From: an uncultured Gellertiella sp. | GTDB taxonomy: Bacteria > Pseudomonadota > Alphaproteobacteria > Rhizobiales > Rhizobiaceae | Assembly (NCBI RefSeq): GCF_963457605.1 | Contig: NZ_OY735139.1 | Span: forward strand, 248,001 to 312,000 | Reading direction: 5' to 3' | Length of the DNA: 64,000 bases | Shown here: positions 34,560 through 44,087 of the stretch, one piece after another | Position numbering within the stretch: the first letter of the stretch is position 1 | Layout: the number at the start of each line of letters is the position of its first letter | Translations under genes and position numbers: made by a program | Notes under the pieces: model-generated | What the model saw: the letters and a program-made list of their open reading frames with translations, nothing else | The model's database searches: none | What the model was told of the DNA's origin: nothing

Positions 34560-35708
34560 TCAATCCACCGCCGCCGCCAGCACTCCACCGCTGACCGCCT
34601 CGCGCACGCCGGTGGTACCGGGAAAGGTCAGTGGCAGGCCCTTCAGCGACCGCACCGCCAGATAGGCCCAGGCCTCCGCCTCCATCGCATCGCCGTCAAG
34701 ACCGGCCTGTTCGGCGGACAGGACCGCGCTGCCGCGCAGAGCTGCAAGGTCGGCCAGATCCTTCATGATCACCGCATTCAGCCGACCGCCGCCTGAAATC
34801 ACGAAGCTTGCCGGAAATTCCGGCAGATGTCCCGCCGATGTCAGGATCGCCGCGGCGGCGACATGGGCGAGCGAACGGGCACCGTCGGCAAGCTCCACCT
34901 CACCCGGGGCGGGCGGGCGAAAATCGTTGCGGTCCAGCGAACGGCGCTGGTCGCCCGAAAAAAACGGGTGGTCGAGATAGCGCGCCACGAGATCGCCGAT
35001 CACTCTGCCTTCGCTGGCAATCGCACCACCGGCGTCGAAGGGAATGCCCGCCTCGCCCTCGACCCACTGGTCGATCAGCGTATTGCCCGGGCCGCTGTCA
35101 AAGGCGCGGATCGTGCCATCCGGCAGGATCGCGGTGATGTTGGAGATGCCGCCGATATTGACGAAACAGATCGCCTCGCCCGGCTTGCGGACACCATCCG
35201 CCAGCGCCGCGTGATAGGCGGGGATCAGCGGCGCACCCTGCCCGCCATGCCGCATGTCGTTGGCCCGCATGTCATGGACTGTCTGAATGCCGGTTTCACA
35301 CGCCAACAGTGGGCCATCGCCGAGCTGCACCGTCAGCCCCTGGCCGGGCCGGTGCAAGACCGTCTGGCCGTGAAAGCCGATGACATCGATATTGTCGCGC
35401 GACAGCCGGTTCTTGGTCAGAAATTCCGTTACGGCAATCACATGCCGTAACGTCAGCTCCCGCTCCACCCCGGCGAGGCAGCCGATCCGCTGTTCGCGCG
35501 ATGCCAGACCTTTGGCATCCTCCAGCGCCTGCTTCAGCCGCTCTCGAAACGGCGCATCATAGGCAAGCCCGAGAAACGGGCCGCGCTCCACCACACGCTC
35601 GCCATCGGTGCGCAGCAATGCCACATCGATGCCATCCATGGATGTGCCGCTCATCAGCCCGATGGCGGTGAAGATTCCGTCCTGCAACCTCGTGTCCTCC
35701 CGCTGCAA
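34560..35708 (-). CDS. anmK: Anhydro-N-acetylmuramic acid kinase
   Basis: Cleaves and phosphorylates 1,6-anhydroMurNAc from recycled peptidoglycan to MurNAc-6-phosphate. The 382-residue protein has the family N-terminus [30 protein letters not shown], the phosphate motif [22 protein letters not shown] and [11 protein letters not shown]. The length is usual. The stop at 34560 is convergent with the upstream hydrolase gene. No murQ gene is visible, so the second recycling step must be encoded elsewhere. A canonical housekeeping gene. Confidence 0.95.
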   Translation of the reverse strand: MQREDTRLQDGIFTAIGLMSGTSMDGIDVALLRTDGERVVERGPFLGLAYDAPFRERLKQALEDAKGLASREQRIGCLAGVERELTLRHVIAVTEFLTKNRLSRDNIDVIGFHGQTVLHRPGQGLTVQLGDGPLLACETGIQTVHDMRANDMRHGGQGAPLIPAYHAALADGVRKPGEAICFVNIGGISNITAILPDGTIRAFDSGPGNTLIDQWVEGEAGIPFDAGGAIASEGRVIGDLVARYLDHPFFSGDQRRSLDRNDFRPPAPGEVELADGARSLAHVAAAAILTSAGHLPEFPASFVISGGGRLNAVIMKDLADLAALRGSAVLSAEQAGLDGDAMEAEAWAYLAVRSLKGLPLTFPGTTGVREAVSGGVLAAAVD

Positions 35709-35817
35709 GCCTGACTCGAAAAGCTGGCAGAAGGGATATCAGAGATTTTCCGTTTCGCCATGAAGACAGGCCGAAATTGCGTCCGCCCGTCTCGCAGGTG
35801 AAACCAGCCGAACGTCG

Positions 35818-35997
35818 CTAGCTGCCCGTGGCCGTCTGCAGCGATGTGGCAAGCGTGTTGAATGTCGTGCCGATCTGACCGCCCAGGGCAGTCGCGCCGG
35901 CAATCAGGGCCACCGAAACAAGCGCTGCAATCAAACCGTATTCGATGGCAGTTGCGCCCGCTTCATCCTCGATGAAACGCTTGAAAAGTCTTGCCAC
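35818..35997 (-). CDS. Flp/Fap-type pilin
   Basis: A short gene with a GTG start at 35997 (ribosome binding site AAGGGGAA). The 59-residue product starts MARLFKRFIEDEAG|ATAIEYGLIAALV: a basic leader, a prepilin-peptidase site after Gly14 and the Flp motif with Glu5 and Tyr6 of the mature protein, then one hydrophobic helix and a small polar tail. Flp pilins form the tad adhesive pilus exported by a type IVb system. No cpa/tad genes are next to it, so it is an orphan pilin in this window. A hairpin in its leader (36030-36048, CCCC-G-GACA/TGTC-GGGG) and AT-rich DNA further upstream probably hold its promoter. Confidence 0.88.
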   Translation of the reverse strand: MARLFKRFIEDEAGATAIEYGLIAALVSVALIAGATALGGQIGTTFNTLATSLQTATGS

Positions 35998-36242
35998 CCC
36001 GGTTCCCCTTTATGATCCGTCACCCCGAACCCCGGACATGTGTCGGGGCTTCAATAAGAATAATAGAATATAATTTATCATTTATAAAATACAGACTATG
36101 ACTAATCGCCAGTGACTGAGGGCGCGTCCGGCCCTCCCGCCTCTCATTCATCTCAAGGAAATACCGCTTCACACTTTTCCTGGAATTGCTTAAGAGCCCT
36201 CGATACAACACGATCCGCAGCCGGTTAGCAGAGAAACAGCTC

Positions 36243-37496
36243 ATGTCCGCGTTCAAATCCGATTTCCTTCGCACGCTTTCCGAGCGGGGCTTCATTCATC
36301 AGGTCTCCGATGAAACGGGCCTTGATGCCCTTCTGCAGAAGGAAACGGTCAGCGCCTATATCGGCTTTGATCCGACCGCGCCGTCGCTGCATGCGGGGTC
36401 TCTCATCCAGATCATGATGCTGCACTGGTTCCAGGCGACCGGCCACAGGGCGATTTCGCTGATGGGCGGTGGCACCGGCATGGTCGGCGACCCCTCCTTC
36501 AAGGAAGAATCCCGCCAGCTGATGACCGTCGACACCATCGAGGACAATATTGCCTCGATCAAGCGGGTGTTTTCCAATTACCTGACCTATGGCGACGGCC
36601 CCGCCGACGCGCTGATGATCAACAATGCCGACTGGCTGCGCCAAATCAACTATCTCGAATTCCTGCGCGATGTCGGGCGGCATTTTTCGGTCAACCGGAT
36701 GCTGTCCTTCGACAGCGTCAAGACCCGGCTTGACCGCGAGCAGTCGCTGTCCTTCCTCGAATTCAACTACATGATCCTGCAGGCCTATGACTTTACCGAA
36801 CTGGCGCGGCGCTACGATTGCCGCCTGCAGATGGGCGGGTCCGACCAGTGGGGCAACATCGTCAACGGCATCGATCTCGGTCACCGGATGGGGACAAAGC
36901 AGCTCTATGCGCTGACCTCGCCGCTTTTGACCACCTCCTCGGGGGCCAAGATGGGCAAATCCGCCAATGGCGCGATCTGGCTCAATGCCGACATGCTGTC
37001 GGCCTATGATTTCTGGCAATACTGGCGCAACACCGAGGATGCGGATGTCGCGCGCTTCCTGAAGCTCTACACGACCCTGCCGATGGACGAGATCGCCCGG
37101 CTGTCGCAGCTCGGCGGGGCCGAGATCAACGAGGTCAAGAAGATCCTCGCCACCGAGGTCACCGCCATCCTCCACGGTCGCACGGCTGCCGAACAGGCCG
37201 CAGAGACCGCGCGCAAGACCTTCGAGGAAGGCGCGCTTGCCGCCGATCTCCCTTCGATCGACATTGCCGCCGGCGAGCTTGAGGCCGGGATCGGCATTCT
37301 CGCCCTCTTCGTCAAGGCTGGCCTTGCCGACTCCAACGGCGAGGCCCGCCGTCACGTCAAGGGCGGCGCGGTGAAGGTGAATGACAAGCCGGTCAGCGAT
37401 GACCGCCAGATGGTCGGCACGGCGGATGTCACCGCCGATGGCGTCATCAAGCTGTCGCTCGGCAAGAAGAAGCACATGCTGGTGCGTCCCGCCTGA
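36243..37496 (+). CDS. tyrS: Tyrosyl-tRNA synthetase
   Basis: A 417-residue class Ic aminoacyl-tRNA synthetase. The HIGH motif is present as PSLHAGS and the KMSKS motif as AKMGKSANG; tyrosine-binding stretches [18 protein letters not shown] and [10 protein letters not shown] are intact. A C-terminal S4 RNA-binding domain follows ([14 protein letters not shown]). The start at 36243 ([17 protein letters not shown]) is the family N-terminus; an ATG at 36186 would add a spurious leader. A strong terminator follows the gene. Confidence 0.97.
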   Translation: MSAFKSDFLRTLSERGFIHQVSDETGLDALLQKETVSAYIGFDPTAPSLHAGSLIQIMMLHWFQATGHRAISLMGGGTGMVGDPSFKEESRQLMTVDTIEDNIASIKRVFSNYLTYGDGPADALMINNADWLRQINYLEFLRDVGRHFSVNRMLSFDSVKTRLDREQSLSFLEFNYMILQAYDFTELARRYDCRLQMGGSDQWGNIVNGIDLGHRMGTKQLYALTSPLLTTSSGAKMGKSANGAIWLNADMLSAYDFWQYWRNTEDADVARFLKLYTTLPMDEIARLSQLGGAEINEVKKILATEVTAILHGRTAAEQAAETARKTFEEGALAADLPSIDIAAGELEAGIGILALFVKAGLADSNGEARRHVKGGAVKVNDKPVSDDRQMVGTADVTADGVIKLSLGKKKHMLVRPA

Positions 37497-37527
37497 GCCG
37501 CGATCCGATCAGACCAAAGTCTGTTTG

Positions 37528-37554
37528 AAGGCCGGGCATTGCCCCGGCCTTTTT
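37528..37554. terminator. Rho-independent terminator of tyrS
   Basis: AAGGCCGGG-CATTGC-CCCGGCCTTTTT: a 9-bp GC-rich stem followed by five Ts. It also overlaps the 3' end of the convergent DUF3971 gene by two bases, so it may act in both directions. Confidence 0.92.
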
Positions 37555-40500
37555 ACTGGAATTCGAAAATCTGCCGGAAGATGCCGGGCGCGATGATCGA
37601 CAGTGGATTGATCGTCAGGTTCGGCTTGTCGAACGGCCCTGTCAGCTTGAAGGTGATGCCAAGCAGGCCGCGATCCCGGCCATTGCCGAGAATGATGCCG
37701 ATGATCGGCAATTCCGCAAACAGCCGGTTCAGCCCATAGGCCGGCATGAAGGTGCCGGTGACATCGATCTTGCCATTGGGATCGCGCACTGTTCCCTGGA
37801 AGGTCGCGCCGACCTGGGTGCCGCGCAGGATGCCGTTGGCGATCTGCAAGGCCCCGTCGGCATAGGTGAAATAGGCAAAGCCGCGCTGGAAACGCTCGGA
37901 GCTGACATCGATATCCCGTTTCACCGCCTTGTTCAGGCTGCGCCCGTCCGCCCCCGTGGGCGTCGAGACGATGGTCTGCAACCGCTCTTCATTGGCGAGC
38001 TGGAATTCGCGGATATCGATGTTACCGGTCCAGCTGCCGCTGCGTCCGGGCCGGATGCGGGTATTGAGCAGGCCCTTCTTCACCCGGCTGTAAAGGCCGA
38101 GAAACCGGAAGGTGGCACCGGCATCGCCTGACGTCAGCTGGATGAAATGGCCATTGGCATCATCCACCACCTGCCCCACCACCGCCTGTCCGCTCGAGGT
38201 CACGGCACTCAGCTGGAACTTGCCGCTGTTTGCCGAGACCGGCGCATAGGCGATCTCGAAGGCGTGCAGCTTTTCATCGCCGAAGCCATAGAGGGTGTCG
38301 AGTTTGGCGCGCAGCAGCAGACTGAACTTCGGCGGTGTCGGATCGGCACTGGTGCCGGCACTGCGCAGCCGGGCGATGGCGGCCCTGACATCGGCGGAAT
38401 GCCCGCTGATCGCCACATCATAGCCCGAGCGGACCGGTTTCACCCGCAGGCTGAAATCATCATTGGCGGAAAGCTTCACCTTGTCGAAGGACGCCTGCAC
38501 CAGCTTTCCCGCGCGGGCTTGCAGCTTGCCCGAGACACCGAAGCCGTCTCCTGAAATCTGCAGATTGCTGACATCGACGAGGTCACCATCCTTCCTCAGG
38601 TCGAAATTGGCCTTTGCGGCGATTCCGGATCCCTTGGTCCAGCCGGTTCCCGGCACCTTGAGCGTCGCCCGGGTGAGATCCGCCTCGATCTTCTGCACGC
38701 CTGCCGGCATCAGCGCGACCTGGGCCTTGATGGAACCGCCGAGCACGTCGCCCATGTGCGGCAGCAGACGCGCGATGTCCTCGTCGGCAAGGGTCATCGT
38801 CATCGCCCGCCTGCGTTCGACTTTGGACTCCTGCCCGACCGGTTCGGTCGCCGTGAGCTCCATCGGCACGCCATCGATCTTGCCCCTGGCCACCAGGTTG
38901 GCCGCCATCGGATCGATGTCGAGCGTTCCCGTCAGGCCCGTCATCCGCCTGCCCTCGATGGGCTTGAGGAGGTCGACATTGTTGAGCGCCATGGCCGCCT
39001 TCCATTGCGGCTTGATCTCATCGGCCGCGTTGAGGCCAAAGCTTGCCTGCACATCGGCGCGGATATTGCCGATCACGTCGCCGGGGGCGAGACCGACCCG
39101 GCTCAGATACTTGATCGGACGGTAGGTGATCAGTTCCGCCACCGCATCGGCAGCCCCCGATACAGTCACCGCCATTTGTGCGGTCAGGGGGTGAATGTCG
39201 ATGTCGGGAATGGTGAAGGTGCCGCCTTCTATGGCCACCGAACGGTCCGTGGGGAAATAGGAGGTGCCCGACTTGATGTCGACAACCACCTTCGCTCCCT
39301 TGATCTCGAAATGTCCGGTGGTGCCGCGCAGGGGCGGAATATCGCCGGCTATGTTCAGCCGCGCATTGGTGATGTCGAAGGAAATATCCAGTTGATCACC
39401 GTTCAGCAGCAACGTGCCATCCGCATTGCGTGGCCGGACCGCCGGCAGGAAAACCGCCAGCGATCCATTGGCAATCGCGCCGCCATAGAGATTGCCCGAT
39501 ACCCAGTGGCGGGCCCGCGGTGCAATCCAGAACGGCCAGAGCTGCTTGACCGTCTGGGTCTGGACATTCTCGGTCTGGGCGGCAAAGCTGATTTCCGGGT
39601 CCGGGCCGCCAAATTTCACCTTCAGCGAGCCGATCAGCGATCCCGCATCGGTTCCGGCGACCACCCGGTCGAGGGCCAGTTCGCCGGTGTCGGCATAATA
39701 GGCCCCGGTGGCCTGGGCGGCGACCGCAATGGGCACGGCGCCGGCCCCTTCCGTATAGGCCTTGCCACCCTTCACCAGCAGATCAACGCCAAACCCCTTG
39801 GGCGAGGCCGGTTTCAACCGGTCGAGATCGATCAGACCGCCGGTAAAGGGCAGGCTGGTCTGGCCGAAACTCATCGAGGACGGCAGGACTTCCAGCGAAT
39901 TTTTGGCAAAATCATAGGCAGCATTGACGGTTGCGCCATCAAAAGCCTGCTCGATCCCGTGGATGCGCAAGGTGCCGGGATTGGCGACCACGGCCAGCGA
40001 GATGGCCGGGGACACCGAGACGCTTGCCCGCGTGGCCGACAGTTCTGTCGCCGCCGAGGCAAGCAGTGTGTCGGGGCTGCTGCCATCGGGCTGCGGTGCG
40101 GCACCAAAGTGTTGCAGCGGGATGCCGGACAGGCGCGCCTTTACCGAAACGGTCTTGCCCAGCTTGCGTTGCGCCTTGATCGAAAAGGGCACGGTATCGG
40201 CTTCCACCACCAGCGAACCGTCCAGCGCCAGGCTTCCACCAGGCTGGCGGATCAGGCTGAAACTGGCACTGCCAACCGGCAGGGTCTTGCCATCCGGCTG
40301 TGCGGCCAGCAATTGCATGCCATTGACGCCAAGCGAATCCGTACGGGCCCGGTCGACGAAGCCACCGAACAGGTCAAGCTGTGCAAATCCGGTTTCAACC
40401 AGTGCAGGGATCGAATCGATGCGGAAACGGCTGAGATCGAACCGCGTGCCGGAGGCAAACAGCGCTGTGTCGAAGCGCACATTGTCGGCCTCGATCCGGT

Positions 40501-40924
40501 TGATGTTCAGTTCCCCGGCAATCAGCCTGAAAGGATCGAGCGCCATCCGGATGGCCGCTGTCTCGGAAACGGTGCGTCCGGTCTGCTGATCGACCATGAC
40601 GACATCCCTGGCCTCGATGGCCAATTGACGGTTGCCGGCAAAACGGATGGCGGTCTTGCCGACCCGGGCGAGATAGCGCGGCCCGATGGCCCCGTTCAGC
40701 GCACCTTCAGCCCGCGCCGTCAGCGTCTTGTCGAGCGCGCCGGATTCGACCGCCATGAAACCTGCCCCGGCGATCAGGATCAGCAGCATGACCAGCGTCA
40801 GCCCGCCTTTCACAACAAAGCGCAGCAGCCGGAACCGCTTCGGACGCCGGGCGCGTTTGCCCGCACGACCGCCCGCCTGCGTCGCGTCGCGTTGCCTGTC
40901 TGCCCTTGTTCCCCTGTCCTTCAT
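37553..40924 (-). CDS. DUF3971/AsmA-like (YhdP-type) envelope protein
   Basis: A very large 1123-residue protein. A basic cytoplasmic N-terminus (about 1-30) is followed by one membrane helix (LTLVMLLILIAGAGF, about 37-52) and then a long periplasmic region of repeating beta-strands, as in AsmA-type proteins. The end matches the AsmA_2 C-terminal region: GTFMPAYGLNRLFAELPIIG and ITFKLTGPFDKPNLTINPLS. This family (TamB/YhdP-like bridges) is linked to phospholipid transport between membranes; that role is inferred here. It is convergent with tyrS and divergent from bcp. A large antisense open frame is a shadow. Confidence 0.87.
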   Translation of the reverse strand: MKDRGTRADRQRDATQAGGRAGKRARRPKRFRLLRFVVKGGLTLVMLLILIAGAGFMAVESGALDKTLTARAEGALNGAIGPRYLARVGKTAIRFAGNRQLAIEARDVVMVDQQTGRTVSETAAIRMALDPFRLIAGELNINRIEADNVRFDTALFASGTRFDLSRFRIDSIPALVETGFAQLDLFGGFVDRARTDSLGVNGMQLLAAQPDGKTLPVGSASFSLIRQPGGSLALDGSLVVEADTVPFSIKAQRKLGKTVSVKARLSGIPLQHFGAAPQPDGSSPDTLLASAATELSATRASVSVSPAISLAVVANPGTLRIHGIEQAFDGATVNAAYDFAKNSLEVLPSSMSFGQTSLPFTGGLIDLDRLKPASPKGFGVDLLVKGGKAYTEGAGAVPIAVAAQATGAYYADTGELALDRVVAGTDAGSLIGSLKVKFGGPDPEISFAAQTENVQTQTVKQLWPFWIAPRARHWVSGNLYGGAIANGSLAVFLPAVRPRNADGTLLLNGDQLDISFDITNARLNIAGDIPPLRGTTGHFEIKGAKVVVDIKSGTSYFPTDRSVAIEGGTFTIPDIDIHPLTAQMAVTVSGAADAVAELITYRPIKYLSRVGLAPGDVIGNIRADVQASFGLNAADEIKPQWKAAMALNNVDLLKPIEGRRMTGLTGTLDIDPMAANLVARGKIDGVPMELTATEPVGQESKVERRRAMTMTLADEDIARLLPHMGDVLGGSIKAQVALMPAGVQKIEADLTRATLKVPGTGWTKGSGIAAKANFDLRKDGDLVDVSNLQISGDGFGVSGKLQARAGKLVQASFDKVKLSANDDFSLRVKPVRSGYDVAISGHSADVRAAIARLRSAGTSADPTPPKFSLLLRAKLDTLYGFGDEKLHAFEIAYAPVSANSGKFQLSAVTSSGQAVVGQVVDDANGHFIQLTSGDAGATFRFLGLYSRVKKGLLNTRIRPGRSGSWTGNIDIREFQLANEERLQTIVSTPTGADGRSLNKAVKRDIDVSSERFQRGFAYFTYADGALQIANGILRGTQVGATFQGTVRDPNGKIDVTGTFMPAYGLNRLFAELPIIGIILGNGRDRGLLGITFKLTGPFDKPNLTINPLSIIAPGIFRQIFEFQ

Positions 40925-41068
40925 GAACGGTTCCCTGTTGACTGTCGACGGTTCTGGTCGGCATCTCCGGCATGGACCTTCGCCACGGCCAGTCTATATA
41001 GGAACAAGCTATAACCAGATGGCGCACAGCCACAAAGCGATCTCTCGTCTGCACGAAAGGGTTTCCAC

Positions 41069-41548
41069 ATGTCAGCCGATCATTCCCCTCCCGATATCGG
41101 GGCCGTCGCCCCGGATTTTGACCTGCCGCGCGACGGAGGCACCCGGATTTCGCTTACCCATTTCGCAGGCAAACCGGTGGTTCTGTTTTTCTATCCCAAG
41201 GACAACACCCCAGGCTGCACCAGCGAAGCCATCGCCTTTTCCGCGCTGGCCGATGCGTTCTCCAAGGCGGGTGCCGCGGTGATTGGCCTGTCTGCCGATA
41301 ATGTCAAAAGCCACGAAAGGTTCATCCGGAAACACGCCTTGTCGGTACCGCTTGCCTCCGACGAGGATCAGGAAACGCTCAAGACCTATGGCGTGTGGAA
41401 GCAGAAAAGCATGTTCGGCAAGAGCTATATGGGCATCGAACGCACCACCTTTCTGATCGATGGCAATGGCCGGATTGCCCGGATCTGGAACAAGGTCAGC
41501 GTCGACGGCCATGCCCAGGAGGTGCTGGCCGCCGTGAGATCGCTGTGA
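41069..41548 (+). CDS. bcp: Thioredoxin-dependent peroxiredoxin, Bcp/PrxQ type
   Basis: A 159-residue peroxiredoxin that reduces hydroperoxides. The active-site motif is FFYPKDNTPGCTSEAI with peroxidatic Cys50. The resolving cysteine that many Bcp proteins have five residues later is absent (Ile55), and no other cysteine is present, so it is a 1-Cys form needing an external thiol. The start at 41069 is preceded by GAAAGGGTTTCCAC. It is divergent from the AsmA-like gene and 58 bp ahead of the DUF455 gene on the same strand. Confidence 0.93.
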   Translation: MSADHSPPDIGAVAPDFDLPRDGGTRISLTHFAGKPVVLFFYPKDNTPGCTSEAIAFSALADAFSKAGAAVIGLSADNVKSHERFIRKHALSVPLASDEDQETLKTYGVWKQKSMFGKSYMGIERTTFLIDGNGRIARIWNKVSVDGHAQEVLAAVRSL

Positions 41549-41606
41549 TATCGCTCGCGCGCCCGGCGGCCAGGTACATGTTGCCGATAACCCGACGAGA
41601 ACAGAC

Positions 41607-42434
41607 ATGACACAGGAAAAGCTGCTGACGTCGCTGCGGGCGGGTGCGATCCACGCCATCAGCGCCAGGGATCTCGACGAGAAGACCGGGCTTGCGCAGA
41701 GCGTGGCACGGCGCTGGTTCGGGCGGACCATATCGCTGCGCTCGCCGTTTGACCCTCCCTTGCCGGAGCGGCCAGGCCGCCCTGCGCAGCCTGCTCTGGT
41801 CCCGCCCCGGCAGATGAAGAAGCGCTCACTGCACACGCTGGCCGGCAGAATTGCCATGCTGCATGCGCTCGCCCATATCGAACTCAATGCAGTGGATCTG
41901 GCGCTCGACATCGTTGCCCGCTTTGTCACCGAACCCGTGCCGCAGTCGTTTTTCGATGGCTGGATGCAGGTGGCCTTTGAAGAGGCCAAGCATTTCAACA
42001 TGGTCCGCGACCGCCTGAAGGCGCTGGGGGCTGACTATGGCGACCTGCCGGCCCATGACGGGCTCTGGCAGGCAGCGCATGCCACCCGCAATTCGCTCTC
42101 CGCCCGGCTGGCCGTGGTGCCGCTGATCCTTGAGGCCCGTGGTCTCGATGTGACGCCGTCATTGCAGGAAAAGATGGTGGAAACCGGCGATCTCGACAGT
42201 GCCGCCGTACTGCAGGTCATCTATGACGACGAAAAGGGCCATGTCGCCATCGGGGCCAAATGGTTCCGCTTTCTCTGCGCCCGCGAACGCAAGGACCCGG
42301 CGGAGACGTTCAAGACCCTGGTCCGGTCCAATTTTCGCGGCCCGCTGAAGCCGCCCTTCAACGATCTCGCCCGGGCGGAAGCAGGCCTGACACCCTCCTT
42401 CTACCGGTCGCTGCCATCGATCAGTCACGCCTGA
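41607..42434 (+). CDS. DUF455 ferritin-like family protein
   Basis: A 275-residue helical protein of the DUF455 family, a ferritin-like di-iron fold related to MiaE. Likely metal ligands are visible in HALAHIELNAVDLALD (E-x-n-H pattern) and AFEEAKHFNMVRDRL, with further acidic/His pairs in IYDDEKGHVAIGAKWF. The function is not established. The start at 41607 is at GAACAGACATGAC. It follows bcp at 58 bp and could be co-transcribed; an oxygen- or peroxide-linked role would suit that neighbour but is only inferred. Confidence 0.87.
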   Translation: MTQEKLLTSLRAGAIHAISARDLDEKTGLAQSVARRWFGRTISLRSPFDPPLPERPGRPAQPALVPPRQMKKRSLHTLAGRIAMLHALAHIELNAVDLALDIVARFVTEPVPQSFFDGWMQVAFEEAKHFNMVRDRLKALGADYGDLPAHDGLWQAAHATRNSLSARLAVVPLILEARGLDVTPSLQEKMVETGDLDSAAVLQVIYDDEKGHVAIGAKWFRFLCARERKDPAETFKTLVRSNFRGPLKPPFNDLARAEAGLTPSFYRSLPSISHA

Positions 42435-42545
42435 TCTGCCCCGGCCTCTCGCCCGACCGGGGAGTGCTTGTAAACGCATTCTTAACCTTAATGATTTGTA
42501 ATCACCCTTGATGGAATCCTTCAGAGAAGGCGGTCCGAAGGGGGA

Positions 42546-43847
42546 ATGGGCGTGAACGACAATCAGGACAGCAGGGTTTTCGGCAAGCGCGCGCCCCGGC
42601 ACTTCCTGATTCTCGCCAGCGGCGAACGGGTTCGCCACATGGCCATACGCCCGTGGATGGCGGGCGCGGCGCTGACCGCCGTCGGCCTGGTCTGCGTCGG
42701 CTATCTCGCGGCCACCGCCTATCTGGTCCTGCGCGACGACCTGATCGGTGCCACCATGGCCCGTCAGGCCCGCATGCAATATGAATATGAAGACCGGATT
42801 GCTGCGCTGCGCGCCCAGGTCGATCGCGTGACCTCGCGCCAGATGCTGGATCAGCAGGTGGTGGAAGACAAGGTTGAAAAGCTGCTCGAACAGCAGGCTG
42901 CCCTGTCCACCCGCCACGGCAAGATCGGCACGCTTCTGGACCGTGCGGAAGCCTCCGGCCTGAATGGGGCCGCAGACCCGGCACCGACACCTGCCGCACC
43001 GGATCATGCCGCCATGAACGGCGGCCTTTCGGCCATTGACGCACTGCTCGGCAAAGCCGCCCCCGCCCCCTCGGGCAACAGCGAACTTGCCTATGCCGCG
43101 ACCGGCCACGAAAGTGCCGGTGACCGGGCGGACCGGCTGTTTTCCACCATGACCCTGTCACTGAAATCCATCGAACAGGACCAGCTGACCAAGGTACAGA
43201 CCCTGACCGCAGGCGCCTCGGAAACCGCCGGTCATATCGAGGACATTCTGGCGCGAACCGGCATTTCGGTCGATACCGCCTCCAGTGCCGACCCGGCTGC
43301 CGCGGCCGCCGGTCCGGCCGAAGGCGGCCCCTATGTCGAGCCGATGAACCAGGACCAGTTCGATCTCTCGCTGCAGCAGCTCGACCAGGCCCTGAACCGG
43401 CTTGAGACCGTCCGCGCCACGGCGCTGCGGCTGCCCTTTGCCAATCCCGCACCGGGCCGCGAGATCACCAGCACCTTCGGCAACCGCACCGATCCCTTTC
43501 TCGGCAAGCTCGCGATGCATACCGGCGTCGATTTCAAGTTCGAGACCGGCGAGGAAGTGCATTCGACCGGGGCGGGCAAGGTCACCAATGCCAGCGCCCT
43601 CGGCGGCTATGGCAACATGGTGGAAATCGACCATGGCAATGGTCTGAGCACCCGCTACGGCCACCTGTCCCGCATCCTCGTCTCCGTCGGCGACGAGGTG
43701 AAGGCGGGCGACCTGATCGGACGGGCAGGCTCCACCGGGCGCTCGACCGGTCCGCATCTCCATTACGAGGTCCGCTACAGGGGCGAGGCGGAAAATCCGA
43801 TGCGCTTCCTCAATGCCGGGGCAAAATTGCTCGCCTTCCTGAAATAG
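42546..43847 (+). CDS. M23-family metallopeptidase with coiled-coil N-terminus
   Basis: A 433-residue envelope protein. A cytoplasmic lead of ~38 residues is followed by one membrane helix (about 39-60, MAGAALTAVGLVCVGYLAA) and a coiled coil (about 75-125). An Ala/Pro-rich linker follows, then the LytM/M23 domain (about 300-425). Zinc ligands: His325 in MHTGVDFKF with its nearby Asp, and the HLHYE motif (His404, His406). It may cleave peptidoglycan cross-links or, like some rhizobial homologues, act in division or envelope integrity. The start is in GGGGAATGGGCG. It is preceded by AT-rich promoter-like DNA (42470-42510). Confidence 0.9.
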   Translation: MGVNDNQDSRVFGKRAPRHFLILASGERVRHMAIRPWMAGAALTAVGLVCVGYLAATAYLVLRDDLIGATMARQARMQYEYEDRIAALRAQVDRVTSRQMLDQQVVEDKVEKLLEQQAALSTRHGKIGTLLDRAEASGLNGAADPAPTPAAPDHAAMNGGLSAIDALLGKAAPAPSGNSELAYAATGHESAGDRADRLFSTMTLSLKSIEQDQLTKVQTLTAGASETAGHIEDILARTGISVDTASSADPAAAAAGPAEGGPYVEPMNQDQFDLSLQQLDQALNRLETVRATALRLPFANPAPGREITSTFGNRTDPFLGKLAMHTGVDFKFETGEEVHSTGAGKVTNASALGGYGNMVEIDHGNGLSTRYGHLSRILVSVGDEVKAGDLIGRAGSTGRSTGPHLHYEVRYRGEAENPMRFLNAGAKLLAFLK

Positions 43848-43982
43848 GACAGGAAGACCGCCGCAACCGGGCTTTTCCCCAAAAACGATCGGGCCGGACG
43901 GCATCCTCAACTTAATTTCGCCCGAAATTTACTGTCTTGACGGGTCAGACCACTCGAATTACCCCAAAAAGCCTGCATTTCC

Positions 43983-44011
43983 TTGACTTTGGGCCGCATT
44001 GGGACTATGCC
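43983..44011 (+). promoter_or_regulatory. Candidate sigma-70 promoter of the DEAD-box helicase gene
   Basis: TTGACT (43983-43988), a 17-bp spacer and TATGCC (44006-44011) give a near-consensus -35 and a weaker -10, about 75 bp before the TTG start at 44088. This also argues that coding starts downstream rather than at any upstream in-frame codon. Confidence 0.5.
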
Positions 44012-44087
44012 GCCCTGCGTCCGCACGGCTGTGCGCATCGATTCAACACTTGGTTTCTTCGAAAACCGGAACGGATACATTTTCCCT

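Noticed and set aside
38756-41014. 752-codon plus-strand open frame antisense to the AsmA-like gene
   Set aside because: Shadow frame. The opposite strand shows a signal anchor and conserved AsmA C-terminus.
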